Made by a program: the position numbers and the translations under genes. Shown one piece after another: positions 28,555 to 36,759 of a DNA stretch of 51,628 nt. Positions within the stretch are counted from its first letter, which is position 1; the number at the start of each line of letters is the position of its first letter. The stretch is from Cobetia crustatorum (GTDB taxonomy: Bacteria > Pseudomonadota > Gammaproteobacteria > Pseudomonadales > Halomonadaceae). Location: NCBI RefSeq assembly GCF_000591415.1, contig NZ_JEMF01000083.1:1-51628 (forward strand). The letters are read 5' to 3'. The notes below the pieces were generated by a model. The model did not search any database and was not told where the DNA came from. It was given only the letters and a program-made list of their open reading frames with translations.

Positions 28555-28621
28555 CATTTATGGATCATCAGGAATGCCTACAGTGATCCATTTATGTATC
28601 ATCGATTCATAAATGGATCAC
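28555..28621. promoter_or_regulatory. Repeated activator-binding sites (UAS) in the divergent region
   Basis: GTGATCCATTTATG (28583-28596) and its exact inverse CATAAATGGATCAC (28608-28621) form a perfect 14-bp inverted repeat with an 11-base spacer. A third near-copy, CATTTATGGATCA, is at 28555-28567. They lie 45-125 bases upstream of the -24/-12 promoter and just before the activator start, as expected for an enhancer that could also repress the activator's own gene. Confidence 0.7.
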
Positions 28622-28637
28622 TCTCCAGGTGGCTGCG

Positions 28638-30251
28638 ATGTCAGAGCTCGACCGTCAGACCCTCAAAACCATCATCGACACCGCGCACGATCACTACTTC
28701 GTGGTGGGTGCCGATGGGCAGGTGCTCGATGTCAGTCCCGGCGCGGCAGCGGTGTATGGCATGACGCGTGAAGCGCTATGCGCGGCCAACGTGCATGAGC
28801 TGGAAGCCAGTGGCGTGCTCAAGCCTTCCATCAGCCTTGAAGTGCTGCGCACGGGACGCACGGTACAGATGATGCAGCTGACGGCCACAGGGCGGCGGGT
28901 TGTCGCGCAGGCGCATCCGGTATTTGTCGAGGGGCGGCTTGAGTGCGTGGTCAGCCGCTCGATGGACCTCACCGACATTCAGCTGTTGCAGCAGGAATAT
29001 GCCGTGCTCCAGCAGCGCTTCAGTGATCACCTGCGGCGCAATACGCGTGGCGGTGAGCTGTCGCGGGTGTCAGCGATATCGGGGCGTTCCGGTGATGTGA
29101 GTCAGTACGACGATGAGGGACAGAGGGCAGAGCAGAGAGAGGAGGAGAAAGAACAGGACCTGCTGACCGACATGGGCGAGCTGAAAGTCTGCAGTCCGGT
29201 GATGCGCGAGATAGCGTTACTGCTCAAGCGTGTCGCGCCCACCAACGCCACGGTACTGATGCTGGGCGAATCCGGGGTCGGCAAGACGGCCTTCGCGCAT
29301 CAACTGCATCGCTGGAGCCAACGCGCTGACGGCCCCTTCATCGAGGTCAATTGTGGGGCGATTCCGGAAAGCCTGTTCGAGTCGGAGATGTTCGGCTATC
29401 AACCCGGTGCCTTCACTGGCGCAGGCAATCGTGGCAAGGCGGGCCTGATGGAGCAGGCCGAAGGCGGCACCTTGTTCCTGGATGAAATAGGCGAGCTGCC
29501 GCTGGCCACGCAGACCAAGCTGCTCAAGGTGATTCAGGATGGCGTAATCACACGGCTGGGTGACACCACCACTCGCCGCGCCGACTTCCGGCTGGTCGTC
29601 GCCACCAATCAAGACCTCGCCGCCCGCGTGGAGCAGGGCCAGTTCCGGCTGGACCTCTACTACCGCATCAATGTGCTACCCGTCAGCCTGCCGCCGCTTC
29701 GTGAACGTCGCGAAGATATTCCCTCGCTGGTCGAACAACACCTCGCACGTCTCAATACCCGCCACGGGCGTGACAAGCTTCTCGACGCCTCGCTCTGGCC
29801 TGTCCTCATGCGCCAGGACTGGCTCGGCAATATTCGCGAACTCGAAAACTGGCTGGAACGCGCCTGGCTCAGCGCCCCCAGTGATGTCATCGACAACGAC
29901 TCAGTACAATCGCTGCTCAACACTTGTTCCACGAATAACGCTAATGGACTAGGCAATTCATTTGGATTTAGTAATGACAAATCTAATGGAATAGGCATAA
30001 CTAATACTGTTGCCATTGATAATATCTCTCAAGGCAATAACTCCCTCTCAGAGCCTGCCGCTGAGGGGGCGGTAGCCATGCCAATACCCAAACTCGGCCC
30101 CAACGAAACTCTCAAGGAAGGCTTGGCACGCATTGAAGCGCAATGGCTACGCGAGATGGCTGCTGAATTGCCCAGTACCTATGCGATAGCCAAGAGGGCA
30201 GGGATTAGTCAGCCGACGGTGGTGAGGAAGCTCAAAAGGTTGAAGGATTGA
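28638..30251 (+). CDS. Sigma-54-dependent transcriptional activator with PAS domain
   Basis: 537 residues from ATG 28638 (AGGTGG at proper spacing; a GTG at 28629 is possible). Residues ~5-115 look like a PAS domain ([18 protein letters not shown] type sequence). An acidic, Glu-rich linker follows. The AAA+ core has Walker A GESGVGKT (~210), GAFTGA (257-262, contacts sigma-54), Walker [14 protein letters not shown] and [22 protein letters not shown] ~45-residue Asn/Ser/Gly-rich linker (~428-471), AT-rich in DNA, precedes a short C-terminal HTH ([21 protein letters not shown]). The divergent guanidinobutyrase operon with a sigma-54 promoter is the evident target; the PAS ligand is unknown. Confidence 0.9.
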   Translation: MSELDRQTLKTIIDTAHDHYFVVGADGQVLDVSPGAAAVYGMTREALCAANVHELEASGVLKPSISLEVLRTGRTVQMMQLTATGRRVVAQAHPVFVEGRLECVVSRSMDLTDIQLLQQEYAVLQQRFSDHLRRNTRGGELSRVSAISGRSGDVSQYDDEGQRAEQREEEKEQDLLTDMGELKVCSPVMREIALLLKRVAPTNATVLMLGESGVGKTAFAHQLHRWSQRADGPFIEVNCGAIPESLFESEMFGYQPGAFTGAGNRGKAGLMEQAEGGTLFLDEIGELPLATQTKLLKVIQDGVITRLGDTTTRRADFRLVVATNQDLAARVEQGQFRLDLYYRINVLPVSLPPLRERREDIPSLVEQHLARLNTRHGRDKLLDASLWPVLMRQDWLGNIRELENWLERAWLSAPSDVIDNDSVQSLLNTCSTNNANGLGNSFGFSNDKSNGIGITNTVAIDNISQGNNSLSEPAAEGAVAMPIPKLGPNETLKEGLARIEAQWLREMAAELPSTYAIAKRAGISQPTVVRKLKRLKD

Positions 30252-30731
30252 TTCCTTTGTATCTGTATTCGCCATAAGTTAAAGACTGAAATTGCCCAGT
30301 AACCATGGACACCAATCTAAGAGCTCATTCGGATTTCGAAGGCCTGAGTGACAATCACCATGATGGCACAGGCATTGTCATAGCCCTTTCCCTTGACGCT
30401 CATGCTGCATTGGAGATCGCAGTGGGTCAACAACGACCGATAAAGTTTCGATATCTTTTGATGAGTTGTAATGTGTCAATTAATTTCAATGATGAATCAT
30501 GCTAAATTGTCTCTTTTTTTATACTGTAAGTTCTTAAGACGCTACTAGCGCGCATTGATGTGTGAGTGACAGTGGGTTTATTGAAATCTGAATGCATAAA
30601 GTTTTTACGGGGCAATAGCGTAGTGGTTGGATAAATATTCTTGGTATGTACGTATGCTCTAAATAATATCGATTGAGTTGGTTTGGATGTGGTGAGTGCA
30701 TTTGATTTAAATGGCAAATAGTGAGGTGGAA
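30252..30731. other. AT-rich gene-free stretch upstream of the AAA gene
   Basis: Base composition falls abruptly after ~30500. A 66-codon frame (30305-30505) has no ribosome site or recognisable product. I see no integrase, tRNA end or insertion-sequence ends. It must contain the promoter of the AAA gene, which I could not fix. Confidence 0.5.
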
Positions 30732-32207
30732 ATGGAATTTCTTAAAGTAGAGATCGAAAATGTTAAAAGTATCAAAAACTTTAGTTTAGAGATACCTATC
30801 GAGCAAGGGTTATACGCTATTGCAGGTACTAATGGTGTAGGAAAAAGCACTATTATGGCCTTGTTGGCAGTGCCTTTTAGACCTGCATTATTAAATGATC
30901 TTTTCGGTAGATGTGGTAATGCATCCAAGGTTAATTATTTTTATGAAGGTAAGTCGGATTACTGGGAGAAGGAGGGGGCAGGTGCAAGATGGAAGGTTAA
31001 AGGTAAGTCTTCTAAGGATATAAGGATTGATGGTTTTATTGAGGGTAGTATTATTCATGGCACACGTTTCTCCGATTCTACCCTTGAATCTTTGCAACTG
31101 TCAGATAGTGTTAGTGAAGAGCATCTAGTCGATGCTGATGATTTTATAAATACTAACTTCAATTATATTTTGCATGGCAAGAAGGGTGTTTATCCCATAA
31201 TTAGGAAAGTTAGGAATAGACAAGTAGCTTCTAAGCTTGGATTTGAAACAGTACCTTATTTTATGCACTATCCAGATACAATGCTAAGTCAGTACTGGCT
31301 CAGCACTGGAGAAAATCTGCTTTTGAGCCTGTTACATTTTTTGAATAATAAGATTTTCCAGCAAAAACGAAAGGGCACAGATAATAAGTCATTTATACTT
31401 ATTGATGAAGTTGAGCTTGCGTTACATCCTGTGGCTATCAGTAGGTTGCTTGGTTTCCTGAAGTCTATATCAAGAGAGTATAATCTCGCCGTATACTTTT
31501 CTACTCATTCAACTGAGCTGTTACGTGGTATTGGTGCCGATAGTATATATTATCTTCAGACTTTGCCAGATAGAACTATTGAAGTGATCAATCCATGCTA
31601 TCCTGCTTATGCAACTAGATTTCTTTATAATCAAGATAGCTATGATTTCTTGATATTATGTGAAGATGAACTAGCTAAATTTATTATTGGTGAAGTAATA
31701 AATGCAGAAAGCCTCTATAGTGGAAAGCTATATCATATATTACCTTGTGGAGACTGGAGGAATACTATCAGGCTTCATAGGGAGATTTACGATTCTAACT
31801 TAGCCAGCAAAGCTACAAAAATTATCTCTGTTTTGGATGGTGATGTAGTTGAGGAATTTGAAAAGAGTAAGTCTAATGATAGTATTGTTGCAAGACTTAA
31901 TGTAACATTTCTTCCCGTGCCTAGTCTTGAGAAGTACTTGCATTCCAATTTAATTGAAAGCGTTGATACAACTTTGTTTAGAGAGTTGAATGATAGATTT
32001 TTCAGGAAAGAGTCGCTAGATGATGTGATTACAAAATACCAAGATGGCAAAACTGACAATAAAGGAAAAAAGCTTTGGAGCCTGATGGTGGCAAGCGTAG
32101 CAAGTAATAATGTTAGTGAGAAAGAATTTTTGAGAGAAGTTTGTGGAGTTATATATAAAAAGGTGAATACGGATTCGTTAACTGATCGAATCGTCAGAAT
32201 GTTCTAA
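30732..32207 (+). CDS. AAA ATPase fused to a TOPRIM/DUF4435-like domain, candidate defence protein
   Basis: 491 residues from ATG 30732 (GAGGTGG just upstream). N-terminal ABC-type AAA domain: Walker A GTNGVGKST at 32-40 and Walker B LIDEVELALHP around D225-E226, followed by an H-loop-like FSTHSTELLRG. The usual long coiled-coil insert of SMC/RecN is absent. The C-terminal part has ILCEDELAKF (E311), ILPCGDW and SVLDGDVV (D369, D371), the E...DxD pattern of TOPRIM/DUF4435 nuclease-like domains. This layout recalls OLD-family and PARIS-type (AriA/AriB) defence proteins, here compact and in one chain. Codon use is AT-rich, unlike all neighbours before it. Defence function is inference. Confidence 0.75.
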   Translation: MEFLKVEIENVKSIKNFSLEIPIEQGLYAIAGTNGVGKSTIMALLAVPFRPALLNDLFGRCGNASKVNYFYEGKSDYWEKEGAGARWKVKGKSSKDIRIDGFIEGSIIHGTRFSDSTLESLQLSDSVSEEHLVDADDFINTNFNYILHGKKGVYPIIRKVRNRQVASKLGFETVPYFMHYPDTMLSQYWLSTGENLLLSLLHFLNNKIFQQKRKGTDNKSFILIDEVELALHPVAISRLLGFLKSISREYNLAVYFSTHSTELLRGIGADSIYYLQTLPDRTIEVINPCYPAYATRFLYNQDSYDFLILCEDELAKFIIGEVINAESLYSGKLYHILPCGDWRNTIRLHREIYDSNLASKATKIISVLDGDVVEEFEKSKSNDSIVARLNVTFLPVPSLEKYLHSNLIESVDTTLFRELNDRFFRKESLDDVITKYQDGKTDNKGKKLWSLMVASVASNNVSEKEFLREVCGVIYKKVNTDSLTDRIVRMF

Positions 32208-32213
32208 GTAACT

Positions 32214-32245
32214 TATAGCTCGTCAATATTAATTGGCGAGCTATA
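32214..32245 (+). terminator. Hairpin after the AAA gene
   Basis: TATAGCTCG (32214-32222) pairs with CGAGCTATA (32237-32245) and pairing continues inward with a G-T pair. It begins 6 bases after the AAA stop. Only a weak T-rich stretch follows, so it is a probable rather than certain terminator. Confidence 0.6.
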
Positions 32246-32472
32246 TCCGGACTAAGTTTTTACGCAAAACTTCTAGTGGGGTACTAACACTTTAGATGTT
32301 AAGTGTAAATATATGTTTATGATTAACATGAGTTTTGGAAGCAGATAGAGCACCTTAATAGTTTTCTCAGTAACCATATATATTTTTCTGTTTTTATAAT
32401 GATAAGTTTTATTTTATGTAATTAATTATATATATTTGTTCTAATCTATGTCCATCACCACTAAACTCCCCA

Positions 32473-32732
32473 TCACCCTTCACATAACGGCTTGATCTCG
32501 CTGAAGCCTTCCTCGACGGTAAAGTCCGTCTTGGCTTTGGCGTAGGCGGTGCCGTCGGCGGCGGGGTGATAGCTGGTGCAGTGCAGGCGGATCAGTTTGT
32601 CATCGAGGAAGAGGCCGTATTCGCGGGTCTGCGAGGTGATGGGCGTGCCCTGGTGTCGCTGTGTCATGGCGATATCGAACCAGTTGGCCCGCCGGTATTG
32701 GGTGTGATGATGATGCGAGGGAGATATCGGTG
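32473..32732 (-). pseudogene. C-terminal remnant of a paralogue of the neighbouring secreted protein
   Basis: The minus-strand frame NWFDIAMTQRHQ ... SQTREYGLFLDDKLIRLHC ... FSEIKPLCEG aligns with YWFDISMAQQHK ... SHTRQYGIFINDKMVRLSC ... FESLKTLCGG at the end of the protein encoded at 32800-33912. It runs back only to a stop near 32733, so the first three quarters are missing. It is therefore a truncated tandem copy, not a 64-residue gene. It is directly next to the AT-rich island edge. Confidence 0.75.
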
Positions 32733-32767
32733 ATCAGGCGGATTCATGGGAGAAGTGCAGGGGGGGG

Positions 32768-32789
32768 AGCAACGAGATAGCAACGAGAT
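32768..32789. repeat. 11-bp tandem duplication
   Basis: AGCAACGAGAT occurs twice in direct succession after a run of eight Gs, between the truncated paralogue and the intact gene. It could mark a slippage or deletion junction. Confidence 0.5.
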
Positions 32790-32799
32790 AGCATACTGT

Positions 32800-33912
32800 C
32801 TAACGGCTGACGCTGGTCTCGTATGTCTGCATCACCGCCGAGCCTTTGATCACTCCACCACACAGTGTCTTGAGTGACTCGAATTCGCTGTTGGAATCCC
32901 GATCGCGAGGCGATTTCACTTCTGTCACCCCCTCTGGCAGCGCCTGATAGGCACTGCAGCTGAGCCGTACCATCTTGTCGTTGATGAAGATGCCGTACTG
33001 ACGGGTATGCGAGAGGGTGCGCTTGTTTTTATGCTGTTGTGCCATCGAGATATCAAACCAGTAGCCCGGACGATGATTGATGGTCGTAACGCCAGAGTCG
33101 AGCATCTCGCTGCCTTGCGGCGCCCATCGGCTGAGCTGTTGGTTGGCTTGCATCACCTTTAGCTGTTGGGCATTGATAGTGGCGCCGTCCAGGTCATAGA
33201 CCTCCAGCACGATCAGTTGCATACCGGTGCCGACCTGATTGCGCCATTTCTGCACGATATGTGGCTGTCGACTTTCCTTGGCACCCCAGGAGGCAGGCAG
33301 ACGCAACGTGAGGTCTACTCCTCTCGATTTGGCATGCCCCTTGGTGCTGAATTGCTGATAGTAGCCGTCGTATAGCTCATAGACCGGCTCGTCCTGGTAG
33401 GTGGTCGCCAGCAGATATTCGCGGTAGGGCGAAGGGATGTCATCACCTTCAGCGCGGCGATGAAGGATCTCGAGGAAGCGCTGTGAGAAGTCGGTCGTCA
33501 ATACGGTTGGTGCCAGCATGGCGGCCAATTTCTTGTGGACTCGCGTCTCGATGCGCTGCATCGCGTTGGCCGTCGCCTCGCGCCCGATGAGGGACTCTAC
33601 CGCCCGCGTCAGCCGCTGGGTGATATTCGGGAAGGCATTGTCGAAGTCGGTCGCGGCGGCACGCACCTCATCCTGAAGTTCTGGATGTTGCTCCGCTATC
33701 CGCGAAAGCGTGATGTCCTGCGCCACGATGAAGCCGTAACTACCCCCCAGGTTATTGAGCACTATCTGAGTGTGCTGGAAATGGGCGGCGTTCGCGGGCG
33801 ATGTGGCAGACAGCAATACGCCAGCCCCACCGAGCATCAGTGCGGCAACGGTACGCCGCGCCATTGAATCGTATCGCGCCAGAGAGGCGCGACAGGTAAC
33901 CGAAAGCGACAT
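32800..33912 (-). CDS. Secreted protein of unknown function
   Basis: About 370 residues if begun at ATG 33912 (CAGGA upstream); ATG 33864 is an alternative start that places a clean signal peptide first (MARRTVAALMLGGAGVLLS, cleavage near ANA-A). The mature protein has a helical N-half (DITLSRIAEQHPELQDEVRAAATDF) and a beta-rich C-half with VGTGMQLIVLEVYDLDG and RQYGIFINDKMVRLSCSAY. I recognise no catalytic motif or known family. It is probably periplasmic or exported. A truncated paralogue lies immediately downstream. It is alone in its transcription unit, bounded by the terminator at 34116-34148 upstream. Confidence 0.7.
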   Translation of the reverse strand: MSLSVTCRASLARYDSMARRTVAALMLGGAGVLLSATSPANAAHFQHTQIVLNNLGGSYGFIVAQDITLSRIAEQHPELQDEVRAAATDFDNAFPNITQRLTRAVESLIGREATANAMQRIETRVHKKLAAMLAPTVLTTDFSQRFLEILHRRAEGDDIPSPYREYLLATTYQDEPVYELYDGYYQQFSTKGHAKSRGVDLTLRLPASWGAKESRQPHIVQKWRNQVGTGMQLIVLEVYDLDGATINAQQLKVMQANQQLSRWAPQGSEMLDSGVTTINHRPGYWFDISMAQQHKNKRTLSHTRQYGIFINDKMVRLSCSAYQALPEGVTEVKSPRDRDSNSEFESLKTLCGGVIKGSAVMQTYETSVSR

Positions 33913-34115
33913 GCATGACATCCTGTCAGAGTACAAGTGACGCAAGACCCACAATGGAAAACGTGACATCGCTGAGCACTGCAGGGAAAACATCGTGAGA
34001 ACAGCACGCGACAAGACGCTGTTCTGAGAAAGGTGTGACTCGATGCTGTGGCTCGATGCGTTGATGTGCGGCCGTGCCAAGCGCCGTGATAGCCCATGAC
34101 AATAAGCCACAACCG

Positions 34116-34150
34116 AAAAGGCCACCAGAGTGATTCTGGTGGCCTTTTTT
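34116..34150. terminator. Bidirectional terminator downstream of rraA-like gene
   Basis: AAAAGGCCACCAGA (34116-34129) pairs perfectly with TCTGGTGGCCTTTT (34135-34148) and is followed by more T. On the minus strand it terminates the RraA/TRAP operon. Confidence 0.85.
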
Positions 34151-34205
34151 GCTTTCAGCATCTCTCGAAAGAATCAGCGTCTCGCGACCTGATCAAGCGG
34201 GGGGA

Positions 34206-34874
34206 TCAGCCGCGTGCGTTCACTTCCTCGATCAGCTGGCTTGCGCCGGTGAGGTCCGGCAGGCAGGCACCATCGGCGATCTTCGCCAGCAGCACGTCTT
34301 CCGCTTCTTGGACCTCGATGGCGTGGGTGGCGATGGCGGAGACTTCTGAGGGGGCCATGACGATGACACCGCTTTCATCGGCGAGGATGGCATCGCCCGG
34401 ATTGACGACCACGCCGCCAATGCTGACCGGCACGTTGAGCGCGCCGCCGATTCCGGCGAAGCGGGTGGTAAGCGAGGCGACCCCGCGACTCCACACCGGG
34501 AAATGCTTGTCGCGAATGGTCAAGGCGTCGGTGGCCATGCCGTCGATCACCACGCCGGCCACGCCCAGACGTGAGGCGACCGTGGTCATCACGCCGCCCC
34601 AGCAGGCGCGGTGGCGATCGCCCTGACGATGCACGATGAGCACATCGCCCGGGCGCACCAGACGCATCAGGTGGTTGAGCAGGGTGCCATCTTCCGGTGG
34701 CAGCGAGACGGTGACGGCGGTGCCGGCAATCCGTACCTGGGGCAGCATGCAGGCAATCGCCGGTTCGACGAAGCCGTGGGTGTGGAAGTGGCCGATGGTG
34801 GCCGTCTCGCACTGGGTGAGCTGTGCCAGCAGCTCCGGCGCGACCTGGTCTGGCATGTCATTGAGTTGGTACAT
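34206..34874 (-). CDS. RraA-family protein (HMG/CHA aldolase-like)
   Basis: 222 residues. The fold motifs GTAVTVSLPPEDGTLLNHL, DVLIVHRQGD, ACWGGVMTTVASRLGVAGVVIDGMATDA (the family's GG..A....G..G.V.DG..RD region) and PGDAILADESGVIVMA mark the RraA / 4-carboxy-4-hydroxy-2-oxoadipate aldolase superfamily. In enzyme members an Arg-Asp pair follows the VIDG motif. Here it reads VIDGMATDA, with Ala-Thr in place of the usual x-Arg, so classical aldolase activity is uncertain. It is cotranscribed with a TRAP importer and may act on the imported organic acid. Confidence 0.82.
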   Translation of the reverse strand: MYQLNDMPDQVAPELLAQLTQCETATIGHFHTHGFVEPAIACMLPQVRIAGTAVTVSLPPEDGTLLNHLMRLVRPGDVLIVHRQGDRHRACWGGVMTTVASRLGVAGVVIDGMATDALTIRDKHFPVWSRGVASLTTRFAGIGGALNVPVSIGGVVVNPGDAILADESGVIVMAPSEVSAIATHAIEVQEAEDVLLAKIADGACLPDLTGASQLIEEVNARG

Positions 34875-34896
34875 GGAAGTCTCTCGGCGTGGTCGG

Positions 34897-36201
34897 TCAG
34901 ATCAGGCTGGGCAGGAAGGTGGTGAGTGCCGGTACCCAGTAGAGCATCAGCATCGCGAACAGGAAGCAGATGACGATGGGCCAGGCGGCGGCGTAGATGG
35001 TCTGCATCGGGGTCGCGGGGGCGGCACCTTTCACCGCGAACAGGTTGTAGCCGAAGGGCGGGGTGAGACTGCCCACCGAGATGTTGATCAAGAACAGTGT
35101 CCAGAACCACACCGGGTCAAAGCCATACAGCTTGACCAGCGGCGCGTAGATGGGAATCACCACCATCATGAAGGCGATCTGGTCGATGAACATGCAGGCG
35201 ATCAGCGGAATCAGCATCAGGATCAGCAGCATCCATACCGGGTCGAGATCCAGCCCGGTCACGCTGCTCACCAGCCCGCTGGTGGCGCCGGTGAAGCTCA
35301 ACAGCTGCGAGAACAGCTTCGAGCACGCCAGGATCACGATGATCATGGTGCTGACCTTCAGCGATGACATCACCGCTTCGCCCGCCATCTTGAACGAGAA
35401 CTTGCGGTAGTAGGCCGCAACCAGCAATGCACCCAGCACGCCAGTGGCGGCGGACTCGGAGGGCGTGGCGATACCGAGCAGAATCAGTCCGAGCACGGCG
35501 AAGATGATGATGCTGAACGGCAGCATGTTGATCAGGGCGCGCCGCTTTTCCTGGGCACTGCCACCGCCGCTTTCATCGATGGCCGGGGCACGGCTGGGGT
35601 CCAGCGTGATGCGCACCTTCACATAGAGGATGAACAGGGCCGCGAGCAGAATGCCGGGCAAGATACCGGCGATCAGCAGGCGGGCGATGGAGACATCGAC
35701 CATCGAGCCGATGATGATGACCAACAGGCTGGGTGGGATGATGGGAGCGAGACTTGCGCCCCCCAGAATCAGACCGATGGAGAGGCGGTCATCATAGCCA
35801 CGCTGCTGCATGGTCGGCAGTGCCGAACGACTGAGCATGGCGGTCACCGCGAGCGCGGAGCCAGACAGGGCACCGAACAGGGTCGAGAGCGCGACGACGA
35901 AGAAATAGAGGCGTCCCTTCATGCGTCCCATCAGGGTATCGAGGGAGTCGAAGATGACGTCGATGGAACCGGAACGGAACAGTAGCTCGCCCATCAACAC
36001 GAACAGCGCGATGGTGGTCAGCGTCTCCGAGGTCATGCTGTCGTAGATGCTGTTGGCGAACATGCCGAAGCCGGCAGTGCCCATCAACCACAGCGTGCCG
36101 AGCACGTTGATGGTCAGGAATGCGGCAAAGACGGGAATGCCGAGGGCGAACAGGCCCATCAGCACGGCAATGGCGAGGCCCAGAGAGAAATACCATTCCA
36201 T
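34897..36201 (-). CDS. TRAP transporter large permease (DctM family)
   Basis: 434 residues with ~12 membrane segments. Typical DctM stretches are LFGALSGSALAVTAMLSRSALPTM, GGASLAPIIPPSLLVIIIGSM, a cytoplasmic linker around residues 205-225 and INISVGSLTPPFGYNLFAVKGA near the C-terminus. It forms the sodium-coupled translocator of a TRAP importer with the DctQ and DctP genes upstream. AAGGA precedes the ATG, 3 bases after the restored DctQ stop. Confidence 0.92.
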   Translation of the reverse strand: MEWYFSLGLAIAVLMGLFALGIPVFAAFLTINVLGTLWLMGTAGFGMFANSIYDSMTSETLTTIALFVLMGELLFRSGSIDVIFDSLDTLMGRMKGRLYFFVVALSTLFGALSGSALAVTAMLSRSALPTMQQRGYDDRLSIGLILGGASLAPIIPPSLLVIIIGSMVDVSIARLLIAGILPGILLAALFILYVKVRITLDPSRAPAIDESGGGSAQEKRRALINMLPFSIIIFAVLGLILLGIATPSESAATGVLGALLVAAYYRKFSFKMAGEAVMSSLKVSTMIIVILACSKLFSQLLSFTGATSGLVSSVTGLDLDPVWMLLILMLIPLIACMFIDQIAFMMVVIPIYAPLVKLYGFDPVWFWTLFLINISVGSLTPPFGYNLFAVKGAAPATPMQTIYAAAWPIVICFLFAMLMLYWVPALTTFLPSLI

Positions 36202-36204
36202 GAC

Positions 36205-36749
36205 TCAGGGTCCTTTTGTGGGGTCTGTCGCAGATGTGGACTTGGCAGGCGTCGGCTCAACAGCTTCTGGCACCGCCGGGCGGCCGAAGCCATGACGCAG
36301 GAAGTGCAGTGCAGCGCTGACCAAGGCATAGGCGATGAACATCGAGATCCAGACTTTCGGAATGTCGAGCCCCAGCGCCGTGGTGGTGTGTAGGTGAACT
36401 GGCGCAGGCTTTCTTGCACGCAGATCCAGCCGGCCACGGCACAGACACCGCCAGTCAATACCGCGAGTGCACGGTCATAGCGGGCGCGGGTGGCAGGAGA
36501 CAGCCGCTCCGGCAATACCGTGATGGCGATGTGGCCGTGGGTGCGGGCCAGTTCTGGCATCGCCAGTGAGATCGAGAGGCACAGCAGGTAAGCCACCATC
36601 GCGCCGGACCACAGCGTAGGGGAGTTGAAGAAGTAGCGCGCGATGACTTCCAGCCAGAAGCACAGGACGATGCCACAGAGAGTGACACCGCCCAGAAGGA
36701 AGCCTGCTCGCGTCACGCCGTCATGCACACGTGCAAGCAGGGTTAGCAT
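36205..36749 (-). pseudogene. TRAP transporter small permease (DctQ family), frameshifted
   Basis: Four-helix DctQ-type protein. FLLGGVTLCGIVLCFWLEVIARYFFNSPTLW and the helix-2/3 region LSISLAMPELARTHGHIAITVL are typical. After QESLRQFTYT the frame changes within TACACACCACCACGG (about 36380-36392 on the plus strand); the other frame continues TTALGLDIPKVWISMFIAYAL, the expected fourth helix, to a stop at 36205-36207 directly before DctM. One missing base (or two added in the AC/CCA repeat) explains it. Read as annotated, the protein ends in an unrelated basic tail. Confidence 0.83.
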
Positions 36750-36759
36750 GGTGAATTCC

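Noticed and set aside
30305-30505. 66-codon ORF after the sigma-54 activator
   Set aside because: No ribosome site or family; spans the change in base composition.
32473-32667. Independent 64-residue gene
   Set aside because: Similarity to the end of the neighbouring protein continues upstream of its Met, so it is a remnant of a larger copy.
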